Origin: Phellopilus nigrolimitatus
Taxonomy: Eukaryota > Basidiomycota > Agaricomycetes > Hymenochaetales > Hymenochaetaceae
Length of the DNA stretch: 64,000 nucleotides
Reading direction: 5' to 3'
NCBI GenBank assembly: GCA_021029095.1
Contig: JAJOHG010000005.1
Span: 248,001 to 312,000 of the forward strand
Part shown: positions 54,875 to 64,000 of the stretch, one piece after another
Position numbering within the stretch: the first letter of the stretch is position 1
How the letters are laid out: every line of letters starts with the position of its first letter
Translations under genes and position numbers: made by a program
The notes under the pieces: generated by a model
Seen by the model: the letters and a program-made list of their open reading frames with translations, nothing else
Database searches by the model: none
What the model was told of the DNA's origin: nothing

Positions 54875-57800
54875 TCACGGTTTCCAGGTAGGCTTTCCCT
54901 TCGCCTTCAGCGACCCCACACTGCCCATTCTCCGCAACTCCGCAACACGCGGCGGGACCGCCCGTATGTCTCCCTTGTCTTTTTGCTCGAACTCCTTCAC
55001 GAGGTCTCTGACGCTCGACGTGCTGGAGCGCCGCGAGGCGGTCTTCTCCACCGGTTTCGGAGGCGGCGTAGGGACGTGCTGCAGCTCGATGAGCCGTTGC
55101 GGTTTGGTCTTGCGCGGGATCTTGGTCGGCGGAGGCAGGGGCGCGGGCTGCAGTTCGACCTGTTCTTTGGGATGCGGGATCTTGGGCGGTGGCTGCTTAG
55201 CGGGCGTTTCTACAGGCGCGCGGAGTTTGTTCAGGACGTCCGGAGGAGGGACCGGCAGACCAGGGACCAACGGGCCCAACCGTTTCTCCTCCTTCTTGAA
55301 CATACCCGGCTTCAGCCATGACCCGATGAATTTCATCGACCGTTTCACGGCCGACATTGAACGCTCGCGCGTTTCCCGTTCCCGCATGCGCGCGGTGTTC
55401 GGAGTCAACATAGTTTCGATCTCAAAAGCGACGGATTCGTCATCGCTATCGTCGTCTTGCTGTTCTCGGGTCGGCGTCTCGAAACCAAAAAGCCCAAGAG
55501 CTGTCTTAGCCTCAGGCGTTCCAGGTGCAGACGAAGTCACTTCTTCCCGCAGACGCGAATGCCTTGCAGGCATGGTCGACGGGGCATGAGGGACCTTGAA
55601 GAACGGTTCTGAAGAGGGAGGAGGCAGAGACGGCATTTTGCTCAACGAATCAGTCGTATCGAAGAGCCGAATACGCTCGTTAGCCATAGGCGTGAAGTCG
55701 GGGACGATCATGCTCGACGTAGGGCTCAAAGTCGAGAAACGCGAAGGAGTAGAGCGCCGTGATGGAGTGGAGAACCGCGATGAGAACCGCGAGGATACAT
55801 CTGGAGTCGGAGGTGCGCCTTGGCCGGAGCGCTGACGCTTGCAAAGTGCGCGCGCCCTGCTCAAGATCTTCTCCCTGAGAAAATATTTTGAGTTCGAGTA
55901 AATCGGCATCGGGTTTGGAATACAACTTACTGTGTCCAAGACGGACCATGGCTGTCAACAATCTCAATCCCTCCCATGAGGTCTGTGAATCTCTCTGCGA
56001 CATCCGAGAGCGAAACGTCATCGACAGGAGCGAGAGACTCGCCCGCGAGACCTCGCTCCTGGGCGAGCTCATACCGCTCATCCGTGAAGCAGCTATCCAG
56101 CAGTTTCCAATCTGCTTTTGTCCAGTCCCGTGGGCCGGAGACAATGGGAAGCTCATACTGGTACTGTCGATTCTTCGTCGGAGTTCCGGCGACACTGGAA
56201 GCGACGCTCCCGGACCGACTTCTAGCTGGCGAGCTCCTCAATTCTTCCGTGGCCCTATCGAGAAGTGCAACGTTCGCGGTCAGGTGTTCTTCTCCCGCCA
56301 GGCCAGCAATCGTGCGTCTTCTCCACAATTTCTGCGGAGTGCTGTAGGACTTCGAAACTTTTGCGGCAGCAGTCTGTCGCCGCCTGAGCCTCCGGGCAAC
56401 CATATCGTAATCGTGCTGGAAAAAAAAGTTGTATCAGCACATAAATAAAATTTAACAAACGACTATAAAATTTACCATTTTTAAAATTGCGGCTGCTCGT
56501 GCAGCAGCCATAGGGTCGTCGGACATGATCTTGACTACGCTCAAATCGCTCTCGCCCTCACCGGAATCGCTTTCACCGCCGTCTGATGCTACGACGTCGG
56601 TGTCGGACTCGGCAAGATTATCTTCCTGAGGCGCAGGTGAATCGGGAGCAAATGGATTCTGCTCCGTCGTCTCCTCAAACCTATTGCTGCTCGATTGCTT
56701 GGACATGTGTAGCTCCTGTGTATAAAAATTATTATTATTATTATATTTATGATAAATGATTTGAGCAAAGAAAATACACGAACTTCGCCAGTTTCGATTC
56801 GGTCGTGGGGGGACATCTGTTCTTCGTCCTGGGCTGCGGGGATGTCTTCGTCATTTGGCTCATTGTGCAAGGAATCCTCAACCGGGTCGAAGGACACTCC
56901 AGACGAATGCGCGAAAACACCATGGTTGACAGAATCCTCATCCACTTCCTGGTCTACAAGAATGCTCTAAAGAATAGCAATAAATATTTTCATAACACAC
57001 CAAATAAGACACAAAACTCACCTTATCGTCTTCCTCCAATTCAATCCCAGGTTCCGGTTCATCATCAAACAAGCGTTCCGGACGTTTATCCAAGAAAATG
57101 TTCTGCCGACTAGCGTCGGTCTCCATAGAGTCCTCCTCTTGCTCAATAGATTCATCCTGCTGCTCCATAGAATTGTCTCGTTCGACATATATGTCTTGCT
57201 CCTCCTCCTGTCTATTTCCAAGAACGCCTTGCTCATCGCGTACAGGCAACGACTCTTTCCGTGGTCCAAATTTCAATTCTTCCATTTCGCTCAATGTCAG
57301 TCGCCGACCGCGCCTGTTCTCGTAGCTCGGGCGCTTCTGCTCTTCGTTCTCGTGCTCTCCATCGCTTTCCGAGTTTGCGCCGTCTGCCTTCAATCGCTCT
57401 GCCTCTCCAAGATTGGTGCTCTTCCCGGCTGACCTAACGTCGTCGTCGCCGTCGTCGATGTCCTCATCCGCGATGCTCCCCTTCCCGTCCAAGGACAGCC
57501 TCTTCGGATGCGGGCTAATCGGCCTCCCCCACTCCTCCATTCTTTCGCGCGCCGCGCCCGTCGGAGGGTCCATCTTGATTGGCACCTTATAAGCCAAGAA
57601 CTTGCCGGTGAAGTCGCCCTCGCCAATCGAGGCCTCGCCTTCGTCATTGTCGTCCTCGGAGTCAGACCAGCCGTCGTCCAGCGCGCCAGATCCCCCGACA
57701 AAGGCGGCATCATTGAAGACGGGAGCAAAGTCGTTATCGCTGCTGGAGTCGGACCAGCCGCCGGCGCCCGCGCCTGCGTCGTCGCCAATGCCCGTGAAGT

Positions 57801-58985
57801 CAAATACCGGAGGGATCGAAGACTCGGAGCGCAGCGGGCTCGATGGGTCTGGCGCAGCGGCGCGCGGGGCCGGACGGCCTTCGTTCTCCGGGAAGTCCAG
57901 GTCCATCTCGAAGTCAACCAGGCTGGCAGGGTCGTCTTTCTTCTTCTGCGGCGACGCGGAGGGGCGGTGGACCCGCACCACCGGCGGCGGGCCGACAAGC
58001 AAGATCGGATCCTCGCTCGGCGACGCCGGCGGGATCGGGGACTTGAGGTCGATCTCGGGCGGCTCCGCCTTGACGCGCAGCTGCAGGCCGGTCTTCTCGC
58101 CCTTGCCCGAGACGCGCTTCTTCTTCGCCGCCGCCGCCGCCGCGCGCCGCGCGGGCTTGCGCTCCGCGAGCGGCGTGCCCATGATCTCGCGCGGCGGGGT
58201 GTAGCGCTCCGGCGGGGGCTCGTACGGCGGGATCGGCGTCACCGAGCGCCGGCGGACCTTCACGCCGACGGGCGACGCGGCCAGGCGCGCCGGCGGGATG
58301 TAGTCTGCGCTGGGGTTCTCTGCGTGCGGGCTCTGCGGGACGAGGAGCCGCGGGGCGCCGCGGCTCTTGCCCTTGCGTGTGGGCGACGCCATCTGCGCGT
58401 CGTCTTCGTCGTCGTGCTGCATGCGCGACGGGCCCCCGCGCGCGTGCGCGAGCAGCGGCGTGTCCCCGGGGAAGGCGGCCGCGGCGGCGGGCGCCGGCGA
58501 GGGCGACAGGCCCGCGTGCCGCACCTGCTTGCGCAGCCGCGGGTTGGGCGTGTGCAGCGGCTGCGCGGGGTCGGGCGCCGGCGACGCGTCTTTGGCGAGG
58601 TGCGTGACGGTGCGCTTGCGCTTTGAGGAGGCCGCCTCTGCGGGCGGTTGGTTCGGGCGGACGGACGCCGCGAGCGGCTTGGACGCCGGGCTCGGCTCGT
58701 TCTGCGGGGACACGGTGAACCACGATGAAAGAAAGAGGACGGGGAACGAGGGGACGAGGGGGCGGGGTGGGAACAGAAATGTGAAGTACTAACGGGGCGC
58801 CTCATGTATCTCAATTCCTCCTCTGGCGGGGGGCTCAGCATGAGCGTCGCGGACGCGGGCGAGCCGAATACCCTGTCGAAGTCGGCGTCGGCGCTCGCGC
58901 TCGCGCCCGCCTGCGCGTTTTCGTCCGCAGCGCGTGGGGTGGACGGCATCGGCATCGCGGCGTTCTCTTTCGTCGCTGAGGACAT
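54875..58985 (-). CDS. very large disordered protein, unrecognised
   Basis: About 1250 residues. Starts MSSATKENAAMPMPSTPRAA; the intron GTTAGT...CCCGCAG (about 58791-58711) joins RYMRRP to NEPSPASKP. First half is rich in Pro, Ser, Ala, with many SP/TP sites and basic patches (AAAAAAKKKRVSGKGEK); then a long acidic region (WSDSSSDNDFAPVF, EEEQDIYVERDNS). After several short exons comes MSDDPMAAARAAAILKM, RRLRRRQTAAAKV, and the only compact-looking part, RDWTKADWKLLDSCFTDERY, FTDLMGGIEIV. The tail is Ser/Pro-rich ending KGKPTWKP. The many CDK-type sites suggest a cell-cycle-controlled nuclear or spindle protein; this is inference. Confidence 0.7.
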
Positions 58986-60276
58986 CCGTCGGTACACAAC
59001 GCAACGCAACGTCGTGGTGGTAGTTCAACTTATGCGAGGCCGCATGGTCGGAGAACGCCGAAACCGAACTCGAGGCACGTATCACATGACCGCGTTGTCT
59101 CTTGTTTTACGGAATTATAATTTATATGTACATTTTTGCTGCTAGGCATTTTGTTTTGCATTTTCAAGCAAACATCAAAGGTCTTTTTTGTGTCCTGAGA
59201 GAGAACGTTCTTAACCTATTGTTCTAGCTTATCCTCTGTTCAAGTCACATTAAAGATGGATGGGCCCATAGCGCGTACGAAGGCCTGAAGATCGCAGAAA
59301 GCTTTCGAGAAGCGTGTCACTGAACGTTGCGAATTTGCCTCGCTAGACTTGTGCCTGTGTCATGGCAACAGTTTCAAGACAGCCGAGTCTCTTGTCCTGG
59401 CCGGCCGCGCATAATGATAATAATACAATATAATAATAATATAACAACCTCGAGTGAGTTTCGCAGCACAGAGCCCGATGCAAAGACAATGTGCAGTTCC
59501 ATCGCACGCGCAAAGGGCGGCGCTATCAGTTCAGTTCATAGCCCTGAAACGGGGCACCAGAAACGCGATCGCCCGAAGCCCTTTCCAGAGAACACGCCGA
59601 ACAGCGAACACGCATAGTACATACATATGGACATGTATAGCACACACACACACACATCATCATCTCGTTTCGTTTCGTTTCGTCTCAGCGCGACCGGCGT
59701 CATGGACGCATCTGGATGCTGGGAGCATACGACCGCGGGCCGGGCGTCTAAGCGGGCTAGGTTTAAGTATGTATGCAAACGCAAATCTGATCCCAGAATT
59801 ATTTCCGACGCGCCCTTTTCGGCAAAATCGCGCGCGGCGTGCGTGGAGACAGGATTGCTCTGCTTTGCTTTGCCTTGTGGCGACGGGGGGGCTATTCCCG
59901 CGCGAAGCATAGTAATGGGGCCCGGCGTGGGCAAGGGACAGTCACACCTCACGGTATGTACACAAAGCGCAGTCAGTCCGCCGCGCCGTGCTGCGAGATG
60001 CGAGACGTGTCCCGCCGCCGTCAAGCCGGAGATCGCTCTCACTTATAAGCGCGCAGCACGTCGGCACAGCCGCCACCCCAGATGCGGCAAGAGGTCGAGA
60101 GGTTGCAACAGCAACAAAGTCCCGGCCGGCGCACAACAAACAACAGGTCGGCTAGCGGGCCTCAGCTCGCAATCGGGTGGTTGTTGCGGGGACCAAAGAA
60201 CCAAGAACCAAGATCGGTTGGCACGAAAGCTACATGGTTGCAGAAAGAAAAATTAAAAAAATAACAAGCCCTACGC
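58986..60276. other. intergenic (1.29 kb)
   Basis: Upstream of the disordered protein gene and downstream of mL49. Holds AT repeats (59410-59450, ATAATAATA-like), a CA tract (59641-59656) and a TTTCG repeat (59664-59686). No gene recognised. Confidence 0.5.
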
Positions 60277-60755
60277 CTAAAAGCCCCTCTGCCGCAACCA
60301 ATCCATGACCTGGTGCTTCCAGCGCCCTCCGGAGACGACGACCGTGTCCGCGCGCAGCACGTCCGCTTTGAGGTACGCGGCGTCTTCCGAGCCGTGCGCG
60401 AACAGCGAGGACGCAATGTCGTCGCGTAGCGTCTACCCGAAGCGAAATATAAAATAGAGAGCAGCTGAGAATCGCCGAAAAAAGAAGTGCTCGTGGGTCA
60501 TAAGGGGCTGCAGAAGGCACTTACGTGGGCGTTCCCGCGGACGTTCTTGACGAGGACGAGGTAGCGCGTGCCGCCGTTGCGGATGTCGGAGTAGACGGGC
60601 AGGGAACCCTTGGAGTTGCGGGGGATGAAATACGGGAGCTGGAGGTGGGCGGGGGCAGGGGCGTGGGCGTGGGCGGATTGGGCGTAGGAGCGTGATCGGA
60701 GAGCCGAGAATAGGGCCGAGCGGGGAGCGAGCCCCTTGGAGAGAAGAGAGGCCAT
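60277..60755 (-). CDS. IMG2: mitochondrial large ribosomal subunit protein mL49 (Img2)
   Basis: Mitoribosomal protein. Two exons. Starts MASLLSKGLAPRSALFSALR, a presequence; then LPYFIPRNSKGSLPVYSDIR, NGGTRYLVLVKNVRGNAH, and after the intron GTAAGTGCC...CGGGTAG, TLRDDIASSLFAHGSEDAA, ADTVVVSGGRWKHQVMDWL. RNSxGSLPVYSD, LVxxVRG and GRWKxxVxxWL are Img2 marks. Length about 130 residues. Start 60753-60755, stop 60277-60279. Confidence 0.94.
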
Positions 60756-61440
60756 GGTTGGGTAAGTGGAGATGTGGCGATTGGACGCAAAGGAGGATGG
60801 TCTTAGGTCCTTGGGTCCCTTGGGTTCCTTGGGTTCCTTGGGTCCTGGAAGACGGGCCTAGAATGGATACTGCGGAAGAATTGGTTGGAAAACCATTACA
60901 AGGGGAGGGGTTGCAACGAAATAATAGATACGTACATACAAACGCACACGCACACGCACACGCAAATGCAAAACGAACGCACGGACAGTGCAGTCTATAT
61001 TGCGAATGAATCGGGTGGGAGAGGCCTTTCCCGATGGACTTTGTTGCTGGCGTGGAAGGCAAGGAGCGCAAAGTGGCGAGGACGGGACAGGCGTGTGCTA
61101 CCGAAAGCGGCAATCTTGGGATGTGTTGTCGGTTGCGCGCCGCTACTGCGCCTAGCGTGCAGTTTGCACTGAATCTGATTTCCCTGCGTGATGGGTGTTT
61201 GTGTTTCTATTCTTTCTGCATTCTGCATTCTTCGTTTCATTTCATTCAATTCATTCATTTTGTCATAGACCCCGGATGGACCAATCCAATGGTGACGAGA
61301 CGAGCGAGAACGGCAACATATCCGATCTTCCTAAACAGATGTCTTATTAGCCCCGTCGCCCTTTCCGTCATCGAATATGTCTTATAAGTACAGCTCCATC
61401 CCCACCCATTCCTCCCTCCGCTTCCCCCCCTCCGTCCCCC
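60756..61440. promoter_or_regulatory. divergent intergenic region with minisatellite
   Basis: 685 bases between mL49 and the hypothetical gene at 61441. Holds the TTGGGTTCC minisatellite and an (ACGCAC)n tract near 60938-60965. C-rich tract before the 61441 start. Confidence 0.45.
60802..60848 (+). repeat. 9-bp tandem repeat TTGGGTTCC, about five copies
   Basis: Units CTTAGGTCC, TTGGGTCCC, TTGGGTTCC, TTGGGTTCC, TTGGGTCC in line, 47-93 bases upstream of the mL49 start. Confidence 0.9.
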
Positions 61441-62338
61441 ATGTCTGTCAAGATAGCCTACCACCCGTACGCCCTTCCCCTCTCCCACTCCCACCACCAC
61501 CACTCCCACTCCCGTCCCCGCCCCCGCCGCCAGTCCGCCCACGAGCTCGGCGCATCCGCCGCCTACCCCATCGTCATTTCCCCGCCAGCCGCCCCTGCGC
61601 GCGCCGCCGAGCCCGAGCCCGCGCCCGAGCCCGCGCCCTGGAACGCGCCGCAGCACGCGCTCCCGCTCGAGGCCTTCTCCTGGCCGTCCATGTGGTTCGA
61701 CGTGCCCTCCGTCTCGCCCCCGGCGCCGCCGCCCACACTCGCGGGCATATTCGCGCCCCAGTACGACCTCCTGGACGCGCTGCCCGAGCTCGACCGTGCG
61801 TATCTCCGCTTCCATTCCCGCCCCCCTTCCCGTGGCTCACGCGCCGCGCACTTTTTTAGACTCCAAGACGCCGCCCGACTCCTCGCCCGCCTCGCTGCAC
61901 GACGCGTGCACGACGCCCCCGCAGGACGGCGGCGGCCGCAGCAGCAGCAGCAGCAGTAGCAGCGCGAACGTAGTGGCGACGTGCGACGTGCCCCTCGTCG
62001 CGCCGCGCCCGCTGCCCTTCGCCTCGCCGACCTTCCTGCAGTTCGACTCCCTCCCGGACGAGGACGAGGACCTCTCCTTCCCGCCGTACACGCACAGCCG
62101 GCGCGTGCCCGCCTCCGAGCGCGCCGCGCAGAATCCGCGCAAGCGTCCCGCGCCGCCGCTCCCGCCGCCATCGTCGTCCGATGCGGACAGCGCGCTGCTG
62201 CCGTCCATCTCAAAAAAGCAACGGCGCGCCCGCGCCGAGCCCGCGGTCTTCGTCGACGGCGGCGGCGGCGGCGGCGCACGACACCGCGTCCCGCAGCTCG
62301 TGCGTTTCGGGCACAACGGGGCGATGGGGTGGATCTGA
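61441..62338 (+). CDS. low-complexity hypothetical protein, two exons
   Basis: No family recognised. MSVKIAYHPYALPLSHSHHH begins a His/Pro/Arg-rich part, then WPSMWFDVPSVSPPAPPPTL, FAPQYDLLDALPELD; the intron GTGCGTATC...TTTTTAG (about 61796-61859) leads to HSKTPPDSSPASLHD, Ser and Pro runs, DEDEDLSFPPYTHSRRVP, a basic patch KKQRRARAEP and the end RHRVPQLVRFGHNGAMGWI. GC-rich, so all frames look open, but codon use, intron and stop fit this one. Basic patches hint at a nuclear protein. Confidence 0.6.
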
Positions 62339-63649
62339 CCTGGCTGATACATGATGCACACGCCACGCCCGCGCAAATCACCACCACCACCCACCCACGC
62401 ACCACGCACATCGCACATATCCAATCCATCACAATCAACGCCAGTGCGTGTCTCCGCGATACCCGCGCTACACGCGCCGCAAATTCAAGCTTCGGCTCAT
62501 GTGTGTGTGTATATTGAAGCGATGCCGTCCGCGCGCGTTCTTTTCTTCTATATGCGAGGGTGGCGCTTCCCGCGCGTGGAAGCGGCCAGGGGCAGGCTTC
62601 GCAGCCGGGGCTTGCTCGCACGCGTGTGCGCGGGACAAAGTCAGAAAGGGCCTGCGCATGTGCGCATGACTCGGACGGCGTTCGCGCGAACGCACGCACA
62701 CACACACACGATAGGAACGGGGGTGGCTCGCCGCAGCCTGCAGCTGGGAAAGGGAAGGCGCAAGGCGTAGTATGGACTGGGCTGAGCGGAGCATCACGGC
62801 GCCTGAGGCAGCTATTCCTATACGCGCAGGCGTTCGGAGAAGAGAAGGGGGCCCACGCATTGTGTTTGGTGCCTTCGAAGCTGCGATCGCGTTCTCGTTC
62901 TCACCTGTGCGGCGTTCTCATGACGTGTCAGGCAGCCCGGTGCATCTGGTGCATCTACTACAGTGGGGAACGCAGTCGCTAATTTCATTGTACGAAACAT
63001 CCGCATGTATAGAGACCAGGTCCGCGAGCCGGCTCCACAGCGCTGGGGCTGGGGCTGGGGGAGTGCGGGTTTTGTATGCGTACAATACATACGTGGATAA
63101 TCAACGAGCTGCATCGCATTTTACAGGAGCGTCTGGAAGCTCCCTCGCTCCTCGCCTCGCCCCTCGCCCCTCGCCCCTCAGTTACCTCGTTCCGGATGCA
63201 CGCAGTCGGCGATATGAGGATTGTCGCTATTGTAGGAAGGACGCGTGATACAAATACAGGCCGGCAGCGCAGGAGCTGTGAATGCGCAGAAGGAAGGCAG
63301 AATGCAGAAGGCAGGAAGAAGCCGAGAAGCACGTCTTCAATCGAAAACGGGATCGCCGAAACAGTTTCCAAGACCAAGCCGGTCGCCGGATGTGGGGTGG
63401 CTCCATACATGTACTTGTCCTCTATATGTTTCGTCTCGTTTCGTTTTCGTCAGGATGATTGCGTTCGTTTCCGATAACGTATCCCCCGGCTGCTTCCCAC
63501 ATACTGTAGATATGATTATGTTACGCTGTATATATGCGTCGCGGGAATAAATAACGTTAGGCGCCCACCGAAGACCCGAATTAGACGCCGGCCGAATACC
63601 GTACGTATGTTGCGTCATCGGCCACCGCGCACCTTGAACTGGCCCACCG
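62339..63649. other. intergenic (1.31 kb)
   Basis: 3' flank of the hypothetical gene and 5' flank of the edge gene. A CA tract (62697-62711) and a C(T)CGCC repeat (63150-63180) are present. Long open frames here are GC effects; none has motifs. Confidence 0.5.
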
Positions 63650-64000
63650 ATGTCCCTCGCAAACAAGATCCTCTCCAGCCTCGGGCTCAGCACCCCAGCA
63701 GACCCAGCAGATGCGGCAGCAGACACGGAGGACGGCCCGGACGCCGTCCTCGCGCGCTTCATCAGCGTGCGCATCCTGTCCTTCGCTGACTGCGCCTTCT
63801 GATAATACCGCAGAAATCGCCCGCGTCCAAGTACACGTTCGACAGCGCGCAGCGCGACGCGCCGCAGTCCGAGCTGTGCCGCGCCCCGGAGGGCGCCCGC
63901 CAGCAGCAGCAGAAAGAGTGCATCACCGTGCGTCGCGTCTGACTCTAGAGGAACGCGGCCACTCACGCGCCCGCCCGCACAGATCCAGATGCAGAGCCGC
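63650..64000 (+). CDS. unrecognised protein, 5' exons only (cut by window end)
   Basis: Start ATG 63650: MSLANKILSSLGLSTPADPA, then an acidic stretch to DAVLARFIS. Introns GTGCGCATC...ACCGCAG (about 63759-63812) and GTGCGTCGC...GCACAG (63929-63981) both have good branch sites and lead to KSPASKYTFDSAQRDAPQSE and IQMQSR. Function unknown; the gene runs past 64000. Confidence 0.55.

Noticed and set aside
57508..58626. 372-residue plus-strand open frame opposite the disordered gene
   Set aside because: Arg/Ala-rich shadow in very GC-rich DNA with no motif; the minus strand has the better exon chain.
61563..62705. 380-residue minus-strand frame at 61.5-62.7 kb
   Set aside because: Arg/Ala-rich text produced by GC-rich sequence on the other side of the hypothetical gene; no ATG-led domain.
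59550..63460. Apparent shared TTTCG-rich motif between 59.66 and 63.43 kb
   Set aside because: Similarity is limited to simple TTTCG repeats and a few short words; no clear duplicated unit.
1..64000. CRISPR arrays, bacterial operons or viral genes
   Set aside because: No spaced direct repeats of that kind; all genes are intron-containing fungal types.

Overview
This is a window of nuclear DNA from a filamentous basidiomycete, most likely an Agaricomycete. Genes are closely packed on both strands. Introns are many and short (about 45-70 nt), with donors such as GTGCGT, GTGAGT and GTAAGT, and branch sites such as CTAAC or CTCAC. Several proteins are fungal or basidiomycete types, including CPL1-like secreted, Cbp3, Sft2 and Cyt c heme lyase proteins. 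I spliced genes by eye, so gene ends are usually firm, while some internal exon edges and a few starts are less sure.

Left part (1-26.9 kb) is housekeeping: the 5' end of the ARF exchange factor Gea1/2, proteasome alpha4, a ZUP1/C78-type deubiquitinase, a 4,5-DOPA-extradiol-dioxygenase-like enzyme, the CAK/TFIIH subunit MAT1/Tfb3, a PKA-like kinase, the ribosome-biogenesis Brix protein Ssf1/PPAN, holocytochrome c synthase, a CPL1-like secreted protein, a nitronate monooxygenase, a WD40 protein, an unrecognised conserved protein, the spliceosomal HAT protein Syf1, Rab geranylgeranyltransferase alpha (Bet4), and a 34-residue metallothionein.

Middle part (27-44 kb): a 3.3 kb stretch without a clear gene, then Edc4/Ge-1 (mRNA decapping), a mucin-like single-pass membrane protein, glyoxalase II, Sft2, the SRP receptor alpha subunit, tRNA-Asp and cyclin L.

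Accessory island (about 44-51.4 kb): AT-richer DNA with two unrecognised spliced genes whose 3' tails look related, a duplicated gene 5' end/upstream region, a fold-back MITE just upstream of an Asp/Glu (hydantoin) racemase-like gene, and a 1.2 kb terminal-inverted-repeat element that split the second copy of the duplicated region and itself carries a smaller nested element. A tRNA-Asn gene with an intron closes the island.

Right part (51.6-64 kb): PDX1/Snz (vitamin B6), Cbp3/UQCC1 (complex III assembly), a very large disordered phosphoprotein-like gene, mitochondrial ribosomal protein mL49, a low-complexity hypothetical gene, and the first exons of a gene cut by the window edge.

Fine-structure points of interest: a first exon holding only the ATG (BET4), a 6-nt microexon (glyoxalase II), a GC-AG intron (proteasome alpha4), and a recurrent pattern of single-base reading-frame breaks in otherwise well conserved genes (SSF1, heme lyase, CPL1-like, WD40, SFT2, and probably the gene at 20.5 kb). 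The last pattern points either to small consensus errors or to gene decay.
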